A stretch of 20,401 nucleotides of DNA from Paraglomus occultum (Eukaryota; Glomeromycota; Glomeromycetes; Paraglomerales; Paraglomeraceae). Under the pieces are notes generated by a model that saw only the letters and a program-made list of their open reading frames with translations, was not told the origin of the DNA and ran no database searches. Positions 8,912 to 17,164 of this stretch are shown piece after piece; within the stretch, counting starts at the first letter, position 1; each line of letters starts with the position of its first letter. The translations under genes and the position numbers were made by a program. The stretch is from contig CAJVPJ010000630.1 in NCBI GenBank assembly GCA_910592205.1, positions 1 through 20,401 of the forward strand. The letters are read 5' to 3'.

Positions 8912-9655
8912 ATGGACGAGCATAATAATATAAACAACGGTTATGTCGGAATCAATAACACCGTCCATCAACCGGAAAGCCTCGATTCTAATCCTCCGGT
9001 TCCATTAGATACCAATTTGCACACCCAATCTCATATTCAAAGTTTCCGGCCTTATGCCACCTCATTTTCTCTCGAAGGTAACACTCTATGAATACTAATT
9101 CTCCAAGTCAAACGTTTATTAGCACAACCTCATGCTCAAAATGTCTGTTCTCATGCTATTTCTTTCTCTCTCCATCGTAATGTAGATATGCCGTATATTA
9201 ATACCAATCCTCCAAGTCAAACGACTGTTAATTTGCCCCAACCTATTCAACATGTCCGTACTCCTGACATTTTCCTACCTTTCAGTGGTAGTGTTGATAT
9301 GACGTCTATTAATACCGTTGACTACAGAAATGCTGGAAATCGTACAACATCGTATCAAGCTGATCCCTCGGATTCTTATTACCACCCGGGCGTTGGCATA
9401 CGATTGACCGAACAAGACATGAACTGTCGTTGTCCACTCTGTGGTTCGTCCAACGGACATTTTGATACGATTGACAGTCAATTTGTTACATATACTCTTG
9501 CGCCAATGCGCGCGCAAGCATCCGACAACACTAACTTATTCAACGAGACCGCGAGCCTCGAATATGTGGTTATAAGAGAAGTACGAGTTCAATCAGTGTT
9601 GGGCAGAGTACCTGCTGCTAGCATCGGCGAAATGTCGGCTTTAACTCAAATGTGA
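8912..9655 (+). CDS. gene 3: CPLCG-motif family protein, probably two exons
   Basis: The start is the ATG at 8912, in a context identical to gene 5 (MDEHNNINNGYVG). The frame is open to 9655 except for one TGA at 9089-9091. A 45-nt intron at 9078-9122 would remove that TGA and keep the frame, giving 232 residues. The product has three degenerate repeats (IQSFRPYATSFSL; HAQNVCSHAISFSLHRNVDM; HVRTPDIFLPFSGSVDM). A CRCPLCGSSNG motif then follows with three closely spaced Cys (at 9425-9442), and the C-terminus is EYVVIREVRVQSVLGRV to ALTQM. No known domain, signal peptide or membrane segment is visible. It is divergent from gene 2. If the intron is not real, the gene is a pseudogene with a downstream ORF from the ATG at 9188 (155 residues). 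Confidence 0.6.
9078..9122 (+). other. predicted 45-nt intron of gene 3
   Basis: The donor GAAG|GTAACA, the branch-like ATACTAATTC and the acceptor TTTATTAG|CACAAC enclose 45 nt, a multiple of three, that contains the only in-frame stop of gene 3. The intron sequence reads MNTNSPSQT in another frame, matching INTNPPSQT in the next repeat of the same gene. This shows that it descends from coding sequence. Confidence 0.45.
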
Positions 9656-10094
9656 GATATAAAATTTAGGCAATTTTATGTGTAGGAAGCTTTACATTAA
9701 TATCCATTGTTGCAGGTATTATTAAACTAGCTTTCCAAATAGTCTTCGTTGCTGCATTATAAACATCTGCTTCGGCCAATAAGAGTTTTTAAAGGAGTAT
9801 TATCAATAAACGTCCAATCAATTTGCGTCACTATATTGATAAACTAGTCGCGTGACAAAATGGAGCGTGGGAGAATTTCTGGGCTGGGTTCTCAAAAAAA
9901 ACTCCACTCAGTGACTCGCAACTCACACCTAAGGGGTTGATTCTGACACGTTTGAAACAGAGCATAGCTTGTTTGCGAATAATAACATGAAAGAATTGGT
10001 AGAGTGCCCGTAAGGCTAACCATATTGACTATGAAGAGTATGCAACAAAGCCATGAGCAAGAAAGGTTTTTCATTAAGCATCGTGTACTTTTAA
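9656..10094. other. 3' flank of gene 3; no clear gene
   Basis: An AATAAA at about 9805 could be a polyadenylation signal for gene 3. A plus-strand frame around 9895-9987 reads KTPLSDSQLTPKGLILTRLK and has coding-like composition, but it lacks a start and ends at a TGA. No homologue was recognised. Confidence 0.35.
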
Positions 10095-10310
10095 TTGTTG
10101 CATTCTTGCGATCGGTGTTCGTCTACCACTTTGTTCTCTTCTCGTTTTGATAGTTATATCTTACTATTATCCATTTTTCTGGGTTCGACCATGGCGACGC
10201 AGCTTTCTTACCAGCAGTCGGCGTTAAAATTTCCACGTGACACTTTGTCTTTGACTTTGTGTGCGATTCGTTACCAATCAGCCTTGGGTCAAGTACATAT
10301 GACTCCTTAG
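10095..10310 (+). CDS. hypothetical small ORF, uncertain
   Basis: The frame spans about 71 codons from a TTG; the first ATG is at 10191 and gives MATQLSYQQSALKFPRDTLS and about 19 further residues. No domain is recognised, and no second copy in the window allows a conservation test. It could be an exon or a chance frame. Confidence 0.2.
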   Translation: MLHSCDRCSSTTLFSSRFDSYILLLSIFLGSTMATQLSYQQSALKFPRDTLSLTLCAIRYQSALGQVHMTP

Positions 10311-10750
10311 CTCAACTGGATGGCGGCTGTTTGATAGTACATTGGCTGAGAGTTTTGCAAATGTCGTCTTGCTGAATAAAAGGGAAGCTTGGGAATATTG
10401 GATGCTGTTCAATTAAGGGACATGGAATACATTAAAGAAATCACGGTGTCGCATCATACCTATTGAGCAAGTTCGAATGTTTGAAAGCTTACATCTCTTG
10501 GAAAGTACTATTACAGAAAGTGAGTAGTAGATCAATTATTCATTTGGTTGTGTCATGATATTTGAACAGTCGCTCTATTTTTAATAGTCGCGCGATACCC
10601 AAATCTGCAAACTATGTCACCAGTTCCCGATTGCATATTTGGAAAGGTATGTTCGCATTGGCTCTCGATTGTACAAAAATTTGGTGCGCATTTACATACA
10701 CTTTATATTCTTCAATGAACTCGATAAAAATAGAGTTTACAGTACAATAA

Positions 10751-10914
10751 GTGACGTCCCCGAGCCACTCTAATCCATCGCCCAGGACTTGCGGACGACG
10801 TGAGCAGTTATCTGTGAAGGACTCAAAGAGCCACCTCTGCAGACATGGTCTGTGTTGTCTGCAGTCACGGACGTGATCGTCATATGGTTAGTCCAGCCGG
10901 CCTACTGGCTAACC
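10751..10914. other. GC-rich island with clustered hairpins
   Basis: This stretch is visibly richer in G and C than its AT-rich surroundings. It contains CTGCAGACA (10837-10845) paired with TGTCTGCAG (10856-10864) across a 10-nt loop. A second stem, GGTTAGTCCAG with CTGGCTAACC (10886-10914), has one bulge. GAGCCAC occurs twice (about 10762 and 10829). It does not match any RNA family I can recall. It may be a structured RNA, a regulatory element or a transposon relic. Confidence 0.45.
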
Positions 10915-11494
10915 GAGAAAACGTTTCGACGAAATAAAAGGATTGCAGATTGCAAATCGAACGTTTAACGTCGTTTATATGTAAAGTAAATATTTTACTA
11001 ACACAATCGGCCATGATGCAATAAGTAAACTTATTTTCAATATCTCTTGTGCACGCATTTTGTAAGTTTAAGTACTTTGTATCAATATTGAGCGAAAGCA
11101 ATGCTTACGTCAAAAATAAGAATTTTTGAAAATTTATATTGGTTATATTGATATCTTCAGAAGTTAATTTCAATGGTTTTGCATTCTTAAGTAAAAAACA
11201 ATCGTCATGTTTTTAAACATATAAATATAAATTCAGACAATTTAGTTTAAATTCATTGAATACTGATTCCAAAAGTAAATTTTTTTAAAGTTCGAGTCTT
11301 TGCAGTTAAAAGAAAAGGTCTCTGCCCAAGAGTTATAAGACACCTACCTCTAATGTTGTTGTTATAATGTTTCCATTTAGATAGAGTTGTGTGGGAAGCG
11401 CGCGCGATAAGAACTTTCTTTCATTGAGGAAATGATAAACATACCATAACGTACCATCGGGGGGCCAAAGGTGATGGGTATGTGCATATTTTAT

Positions 11495-11791
11495 TTAAGA
11501 CAGCTTTGTTTGAACAGTGTAGTATAGAGTTTCTATATACCCAGCAAATAAAAAATAAAGCCATAGAAAGTCCGCTAACTGATTTTGAATTTTATTTTGA
11601 CGAAACAATTGTTTTGTAATCGTTATACTATCACTATATGACAACAAGTGACAACTACGCCACTTAAACCGTAAAAAACGTTCGCTAATTAATTTTAAAT
11701 AAATCTTCTCCTCTTTTACAATCTCCGGCTTCCGAAAGAAAGTCGTTTGTAAAAAAAACTGGGCAGAATTTCTAATCCAGCTCAACAGCAT
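11495..11791 (-). CDS. hypothetical ORF, uncertain
   Basis: An ATG-initiated minus-strand frame gives 98 residues, with a basic N-terminal half (FFRKPEIVKEEKIYLKLISE) and an aromatic, hydrophobic C-terminal half (DFLWLYFLFAGYIETLYY). No domain was recognised, no promoter was evident and the surroundings are AT-rich, where chance frames are common. Confidence 0.2.
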   Translation of the reverse strand: MLLSWIRNSAQFFLQTTFFRKPEIVKEEKIYLKLISERFLRFKWRSCHLLSYSDSITITKQLFRQNKIQNQLADFLWLYFLFAGYIETLYYTVQTKLS

Positions 11792-11949
11792 GCCAAAGTT
11801 TCCGGATTGTCACTTCGAACAAAATATGCCTTCCGTAACAGATCAACCTCAAGCTGACAAAAGTCAATCAATATTCCACTATTAAATCTTTACGGTAGAA
11901 AAATATTCCGTAAAGCAAAAGTTACACTCGTTTAACGCAACAAAAAGTG

Positions 11950-11966
11950 TTTTTTTTTTTTTTTTT
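11950..11966 (+). repeat. poly-T tract
   Basis: This is a run of 17 T. It could be the reverse complement of a poly-A tail of a retroposed sequence, but no retroposon body was recognised next to it. Confidence 0.7.
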
Positions 11967-13139
11967 AACTTAGCAGCGACTAATACACAAATTAACGTAA
12001 TACCTTAAACTACCACTCAAACTTCTTGCACAATGTAAGAGGGGCAAAATTCCTAAAATTGTAATTGCAAAACGGTTGTACAGTAACTCTGGCAGTGACT
12101 TATAGATCTGATGTATTTTTTTAAAACTCTAATTCTAACACCTACTAATATCCAACTTATCCCATACATATGAAATTTCTCATATGGTTAATATTAGAGA
12201 GGTTATACAGTGAAAAATGTTCTTGTGTCGTTATTCACATACTACTTATGTCATTGTTGCCCCCGGAAAGTAGAAAGTTATTATAAAAATGTGGCTAATG
12301 TCGATAGCTATAAAACTTAATTTATCTACCGCTTCTACAAATAATTGTTTGCGTCTCGAGCAGAATGATACGACGGAGGCACCAAGGATTTACAAAGTTT
12401 GGGAGTGTTCTACTCAATAAGCACATCGTCTGTGTAGCTGTTTGAAAAATGAATTTATTTAGTAACAAACTGAATACACGTACATGTAAAGCCTAATACC
12501 TAACACAAAAACTGTACCTTCTTGGTTGGTAGTCCCGTAAGCTTTGCCGCATTCTTTAACGATAATAATAATGTGATATAGGTTACGCAGTCTAATGTGT
12601 TACAAGTCGATGATACAACACAATTTTATTAGCACAATACAACAATGTTTAAGAATTATTCATAGTTGACATCCGTTGTTCGAAATGCTACATGTGGGAA
12701 AGCGTTCGTGTAGCACCTTGGGATCCAATCGGTTACTCCTACCAATGATAAACTATTATACCGTTAGTGACCTTTAGAAACAAGCTTTTATTACCTACGA
12801 TCATTATCGTGTCGTAGACACTTTCTGTATATTTCTATTTAAATGTGTACGATTATGATCCGAAGGATAAGTCGGTATCGCTTCGGAAAAGACATCCAAC
12901 TCTGGGACTAAACTATAAACAATTAAATAGAAATCTTGCACCGATATACTATGCAGACTTAGTGGCCTGCTTAAGTCAAACTAAGAGTCCAGAAAGGCGG
13001 TTTAATGCTTAATCGGGTGTATATACCACAAGAATAAGCGAAACTGTGATTTAAGTTAATCGCTAGTCAGGTATGTTTTATTAGAATATAAAAGAATTAT
13101 TCTAAAGACAGTTTATGATCGAAGAAGTGAAGATAATAC

Positions 13140-13454
13140 TTGGTCGTATGTTCTTTTGTTCGAAAGATGATAACTGCTGAGGGAAATTTGTTGCGTTTAA
13201 ATATCTTCTATGCGTATGCTTATATCGGAATTGCATATATACGCTCTAAAAGCGGAAATAACTATAATTATGATTCTATTGGTCCGTACGACGTATATTC
13301 GTGTTACCAAGCGGAATCTCGAGGAATCCATCTATGACCAAGGGTAAACAAACAACCCAACCACCTCTGCAAACTATTTAATGTACCAAATTTTTTGAAT
13401 TGGAGAATATTTGTACTAGGCATAAGTCTCTTAAACACCAGGTTGTATGACAAC
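13140..13454. other. upstream region of the Sel1 gene
   Basis: A 65-codon frame (from 13140) has no recognisable motif. No additional Sel1 repeat or kinase motif is visible here, so any missing first exon of the Sel1 gene lies further away or has been lost. The sequence just before 13477 (TTTCTTATTCTCCGCAG) looks like a 3' splice site. Confidence 0.4.
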
Positions 13455-14234
13455 ATGGCTTTCTTATTCTCCGCAGATGTGCAATTCTGTCTTGGGTGGT
13501 GTTATGCAAATGGAACCGGAGTAGAAAAAAATGAACAGAAGGCAGTTGAATGGTATCAAAAAGCTGCTGATCAAGGAAATGCTGATGCACAATATAGTCT
13601 TGGTTGGTGTTATGCAAATGGAATTGGAGTAGAAAAAGATGAACAAAAGGCAGTTGAATGGTATCAAAAAGCTGCTGATCAAGGATATGCTGATGCACAA
13701 TGTAATCTTGGTGTGTGTTATAAGGACGGAATTGGAGTAGAAAAAGATGAACAAATAGCAGTTGAATTGTATCAAAAAGCTGCTGATCAAGGAAATGCTC
13801 AAGCACAATGTAATCTTGGTTTTCATTATCGAAGGGGAATTGGAGTAGAAAAAGATAAACGAAAGGCAGTTGAATTGTATCAAAAAGCTGCTGATCAAGG
13901 ATATGCTCAAGCACAATGTAATCTTGGTTTTTGTTATAATAAAGGAATTGGAACAGAAAAAAATGATCAAAAAGCAGTTGAATGGTATCAAAAAGCTGCT
14001 GATCAAGGAAGTGCTCAGGCACAGTACAATCTTGGTTTTTGCTATCAGCATGGAATTAGTGTTGAGCAAGATGATCAAGAAGCAATTAAATTATATGAAA
14101 AAGCATCTGACCAAGGATTTAGCACAGCTCGAGCACAGATTTACAACATGAGTCTCTTCAATGATAAACAGTTGAAAGAGAAAAAAATACAAGAAGTAAC
14201 AGAATTTTATAAAAGAAGAAAACTAGAGAAGTAG
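13455..14234 (+). CDS. Sel1-like repeat (SLR/TPR-like) protein, probably lacking its first exon
   Basis: Six tandem 36-residue Sel1-like repeats with the pattern (A)Q-x-N-L-G-x-C-Y-x-x-G-I-G-V-E-K, then AVEWYQKAADQG, fill residues 8-223 from the ATG at 13455. A short lysine-rich tail follows. Repeats are so alike at DNA level (108-bp period) that they probably arose by recent duplication. Sel1 repeats form helical solenoids that scaffold protein complexes. In Glomeromycotina they form large families, often attached to kinase domains; no kinase is visible here. The first repeat starts abruptly (DVQFCLGWCY) right after a splice-acceptor-like TTATTCTCCGCAG at 13476. The codon there would be completed as GAT/AAT from a phase-1 upstream exon, so the true start is probably in an unseen exon and the ATG at 13455 may lie in an intron. 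Confidence 0.85.
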   Translation: MAFLFSADVQFCLGWCYANGTGVEKNEQKAVEWYQKAADQGNADAQYSLGWCYANGIGVEKDEQKAVEWYQKAADQGYADAQCNLGVCYKDGIGVEKDEQIAVELYQKAADQGNAQAQCNLGFHYRRGIGVEKDKRKAVELYQKAADQGYAQAQCNLGFCYNKGIGTEKNDQKAVEWYQKAADQGSAQAQYNLGFCYQHGISVEQDDQEAIKLYEKASDQGFSTARAQIYNMSLFNDKQLKEKKIQEVTEFYKRRKLEK

Positions 14235-14347
14235 GTTGCCATATAATCTAGTTATAGCACCTTAAAATACTGAAATATAGACTTTGCTAATTGGAAAAAA
14301 TTTTTGACTATTAATTTATTGCAAAATTTTAGTGTTGATTTTCCATA
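14235..14347. other. Sel1 gene 3' flank
   Basis: AT-rich sequence lies between the Sel1 stop codon and the Tc1-like remnant. No clear AATAAA was seen in this short stretch. Confidence 0.4.
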
Positions 14348-14605
14348 TACACTCCCTGCTGAAAGTATTTGACTCTTTGATCTACATTATTTCGAAAATT
14401 TTATCAAACATTTAAATCAAGTTTTCCCAATAACTGTATTAACAACTTTTAATAAATTTTATATTTTTGAATGCTTTTGTTATGAGCTTTTTATTTATGA
14501 TGCTAATATATTGTGGGGTTTCCTTCACTATCAATTACAGCTTTAACTTTTTGAGGCATGCTATTTACTAAATTTTCTAAACCACTTTCCTAAGTTTTTT
14601 AGTAC
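14348..14605 (-). mobile_element. Tc1/mariner-like transposon remnant, 3' end
   Basis: On the minus strand the frame ending at 14503-14505 reads LENLVNSMPQKVKAVIDSEG followed by NPTIY. This is the characteristic C-terminal tail of Tc1/mariner DDE transposases (LVxSMPxRxxAVIxxxG). About 155 bp beyond the stop, TACACTCCCTGCTGAAAGTATTTG at 14348 resembles a Tc1-type terminal inverted repeat. Only about 30 codons remain, since a stop lies just upstream in frame, so the element is a dead fragment. Confidence 0.7.
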
Positions 14606-14610
14606 AGGTA

Positions 14611-14871
14611 CAGTCAGTGTAGCACAAGTGTTAAAAAATACGACGCAGAAAAACAATAATGTTCAAAAGTTGATTTGATAAACCTTGATATAATAACAAA
14701 TATTGCTATAATATTTCCTCGCCACAAAAAAAAATCAAGAGCAACACAATAGTTGACTTTACACTGTTGAAAAACTGGTTAATAAATATTAACAATTTCC
14801 CTATAACATCATATACTAATACGAAACATTCCTGCAAGAAATTTAAGATGTCTACAAGAACAAGCATATAA
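14611..14871 (+). mobile_element. possible Tc1/mariner-like remnant, 5' end, opposite orientation
   Basis: CAGTCAGTGTAGCACAAGTG after a TA at 14609-14610 resembles the outer end of Tc1-type terminal repeats. A plus-strand frame from 14722 to 14871 reads KKIKSNTIVDFTLLKNWLI and later NFPITSYTNTKHSCKKFK. Its pattern recalls the N-terminal helix-turn-helix region of Tc1 transposases (xxIVxLxxxGKSIxxIAxxLNIPxSTVxxxIKKF), with frame damage. The two fragments lie head-away from each other and end where the duplicated block begins. Confidence 0.4.
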
Positions 14872-14896
14872 AAATTATCATTTCTCACATTCGAGT

Positions 14897-15692
14897 TTAG
14901 TTAGCTAACATTTCTCCAATGTCAGCAGCTGATACTACTGATTGAGTTTTCTCTACTTTCGTAACAAGATATCTGGAGCTTGTGGACTCGTTCAGTGCGT
15001 TAGAGTTGTTAAATGAAAGTGATGCTTGCGTGGATATTGGCGTAAAAATATATGAAACAGATCGATTGCTGAAATGCTGAAAATTGTCTGTTGGATCGTT
15101 GTTCGTCATGTCGAAACGATGGGCGGAGGAACGATAAGAACTATTTGTGTGGGAACTGACTTGAAGATTGTGAAACGTTCGGTTTAAACATGTTAAGGTT
15201 GGACTCGGATGAATACGAGAAACTGAGTAATTGCTTTGATGTCCAGTGCTTCCATAGCCCATATGATTCATAAAGGTCACATCATCGAGACGGGGGGACA
15301 GATGGACGGGTGAGCTTGGTCTGGCACATTAACTATTAAAAAAACGAGTTTTTGCGTTAGTATACTAATATGTGGGGTTGGCTTAAATAATGCGTAACGA
15401 ACTATTAATTGCCTTATTATACATATTAATATAACCATACCGAAACGTTGAAAATGATTATCAGTCAGACTGTTGTTCGTCATATTAGAATGAAGTACAG
15501 AGGGTCCATAAAGTGCCTGAGAAGATGCTGGAATCGGACCAGGGTTTGTATGGGTTTCGACTTGTTGACATCGCAAAAGGACGAGATTGCGATAGTTTGA
15601 ATTGGAGAGTTGGTATCCTCAAAATCAGAGTTTTTTTGGGAAGACAATTGACAGACATAATAATCGTTGTTTATATTATTCGGTTCACTCAT
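14897..15692 (-). pseudogene. gene 4: second-subtype family member, split and frame-disrupted
   Basis: The start ATG (15690-15692) begins MSEPNNINNDYYVCQLSSQK, matching genes 1 and 2. The frame runs on as KSKPIQTLVRFQHLLRHF and stops at about 15480. A second frame carries QVETHTNPGPIPASSQALYG and MTNNSLTDNHFQRF up to a canonical intron (15333-15440). After it a third frame carries GYGSTGHQSNYSVSR, a second copy of the SHTN...MTNNDPTDNFQHF unit, and the C-terminus YLVTKVEKTQSVVSAADIGE. It ends with a TAA at 14897-14899, four codons before the stop position used by gene 2. Relative to gene 2 it lacks most of the middle of the N-terminal frame. The frames do not join cleanly, so it is called a pseudogene; two short independent genes remain possible. 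Confidence 0.55.
15333..15440 (-). other. predicted intron of gene 4 with perfect TACTAAC branch site
   Basis: On the minus strand the donor GTATGG (15440-15435), the branch TACTAAC (15362-15356) and the acceptor TTTTTTTAATAG (ending 15333) enclose 108 nt. The branch lies 23 nt before the acceptor, a typical fungal spacing. Splicing joins the MTNN...FQRF frame to a frame that stops after about 18 codons. One extra C in the C6 run at about 15289-15294 would let it continue into the downstream family frame. Confidence 0.6.
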
Positions 15693-15712
15693 TGTATAAA
15701 TTATATTAGTGG

Positions 15713-15771
15713 AAAAAAACACCATTACTCGCGCTCATAGGGGAGATATATATATTATTAAATTGACTTAC
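15713..15771 (-). promoter_or_regulatory. conserved core-promoter block of gene 4
   Basis: On the minus strand TATATATATCTCCCC, CTATGAGCGCGAG and TAATGGTG precede the start codon by 25-60 nt. The block is nearly identical to the one before gene 2 (3663-3720). Confidence 0.5.
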
Positions 15772-15859
15772 TTGAATATTTTATTGGTCCTCATTTAAAC
15801 AAAGCAACGAAAGCTATGTCTGTATTTTCGTGCTGATATATTTTACACGTGTATAATAT

Positions 15860-15985
15860 GAGTAACTGATCGCATATAAGCGTATGTTGTCCTACGTGTT
15901 GGCATCATCATGTATGGTGGTACACTCTCCGTCTTATATTTCGGGTATGTCAGTTACTTTAGCTCCAGAGTTCCAGTTACAACAA
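15860..15985. other. block B-specific segment
   Basis: This lies in the position of the unrelated block A segment 3800-4075. Part of it (CTCCGTCTTATATTTCGGGT) is shared with A, and the rest differs. No coding frame was recognised. Confidence 0.4.
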
Positions 15986-16290
15986 TTCCCATTCCCCCTC
16001 TTCTGATCTTACAAATTGTTAAAAAGATTTTGGCCAGCGAAAAGTTGTTTTTTGAAATAAGCAATAACTGTATGAAATACTTAATGAATACAGACAGCAT
16101 ATTATGGCAAATCGAAAAGTGAACGTTGGAAACAAAGAATGTAAGTTGTATGGAACGTTGGAGAAAAGACAATATGTAAAAACGTGCTATATGCGAAAAG
16201 TTGTCTAATTCGGGAAACGTAATATTCGATTTAATGTGCTTGTATCAATAATATAAGTAACGAATGTCCCATATTCGCTTTCATATATAT

Positions 16291-16500
16291 TCAAAATAAC
16301 CCAACATCGTCAGAAACGTTAACAGCAACCATCTGTGCCACAGCCAAAGCCATCTGCCAGAGTCTGGGTCAAAAAGAAAGGAAAAACCAATAATTTGGTG
16401 ATGATTTTGGTTTAATATGGAATTAGAGATTCAGCAGAGTGTTGGTGAGTGAAGAGAATTATTGTAATTGTGGGAATGAGAGTACAATGTGACATAGAGA
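16291..16500 (-). pseudogene. block B counterpart of the small minus-strand ORF
   Basis: The end LAVAQMVAVNVSDDVGLF before a TGA at 16291-16293 matches block A. A one-base insertion in the YSHSHNYNNSLHS part and other indels break the frame that is open in block A. Confidence 0.25.
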
Positions 16501-16734
16501 GTAACGTCGGAATATAAGAAAAAGTGAACAAAAAGAGCATGGTAAAAATGGCCGAAAACATTGATTTGTGGGTGTTATTATTATTTACCGCCTGCTCACT
16601 TCCTTCTTACAATTGAAACAATAAATTAGAAGTTTTAGGATGCCGAATTGTGGACACAGTAAATCTTCTGATTGTAGAGTCGGTTGATTAACTGATTATG
16701 GAGTTACATAGTCAAGTTGCAGTTCGAACAAATG

Positions 16735-16862
16735 GTAAGAGATTTTATTAGCATACAAGAAATATTATGTGTCAGCACAGTTATTATTGTCAGAGGTAAT
16801 TCAAAACTCGTCAAATCCCTTTGCCCTCCATTCTCACATGATTTTATCTTTTACTTATCTAG
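16735..16862 (+). other. predicted intron, block B (GTAAGA...TTATCTAG)
   Basis: The donor AATG|GTAAGA and the acceptor TTTTACTTATCTAG|GAC enclose 128 nt, matching block A. In this copy the phase-0 frame before the donor (SYIVKLQFEQM) joins directly to DKDQNFVKIIQANSERM after the acceptor, a continuous amphipathic-looking protein segment. The upstream frame is open for only about 13 codons, so the start must be in another exon. Confidence 0.45.
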
Positions 16863-16994
16863 GACAAGGATCAGAACTTCGTGAAAATCATCCAGGCAAA
16901 CAGCGAGCGCATGCCAAAAAAATCTTCAGATAATAATACAACGATAAGCAATACAAAGACATCTGATTTACAGAGAAGCAGCAGGGAGAAGTGA
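16863..16994 (+). CDS. terminal exon of an unrecognised gene, block B copy
   Basis: A 43-residue open exon (DKDQNFVKIIQANSERMPKK ... DLQRSSREK) ends with TGA at 16992-16994, after a strong 3' splice site. The Lys/Ser/Asn/Gln-rich composition is typical of a disordered fungal protein tail. The last 25 or so residues are shared with block A, although A has frame damage further upstream. No domain was recognised, and the first exon is not identified. Confidence 0.4.
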   Translation, partial: DKDQNFVKIIQANSERMPKKSSDNNTTISNTKTSDLQRSSREK

Positions 16995-17164
16995 TTTTAT
17001 CATTTGAGTGTGGGTTATTATTCTCAATTATTGCTCCTACGAGCGTGGATTATATATAGATAATTTCATTTCGTCAGATCATTACCAATTAGTTGCATCA
17101 CCGACTCACGCCCCGTGCCCACTTTAATATTGTTCCTTTCTTCCATCGTTCTATAATGCTCTAG

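Larger units (their letters stand above)
10311..13139. other. long AT-rich interval with no recognised gene
   Basis: The interval lies outside the duplicated blocks. It contains a GC-rich hairpin island (10751-10914), a 17-base poly-T (11950-11966) and one unconvincing minus-strand ORF (11791-11495). A short frame ending at a GTATGT donor-like site (10648) could be an isolated exon. Elsewhere both strands carry frequent stops. Confidence 0.5.

Noticed and set aside
3094-9655. Divergent gene pair resembling a fungal mating-type locus
   Set aside because: Divergent orientation is reminiscent of homeodomain mating loci, but no homeodomain, HMG-box or alpha-box motif is visible in any frame of these genes.
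10465-10490. GTTCGAAT resembling the T-loop of a tRNA
   Set aside because: No flanking complementary T-stem, acceptor stem or anticodon arm at the right distances; the same holds for the GTTCGAAC sites near 4770 and 16720.
13378-14078. Two long minus-strand frames with regular repeats opposite the Sel1 gene
   Set aside because: They are antisense shadows: the 36-residue periodicity and low-complexity composition follow directly from the plus-strand Sel1 repeats.
13486-14120. Regular 108-bp direct repeats, possible CRISPR or satellite array
   Set aside because: The repeats are in-frame Sel1 coding units with codon-compatible variation, not spacer-separated repeats.
15513-15740. Plus-strand frame opposite gene 4
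   Set aside because: It is the antisense of the conserved MSEPNN...SPIQT coding region and has no independent support.
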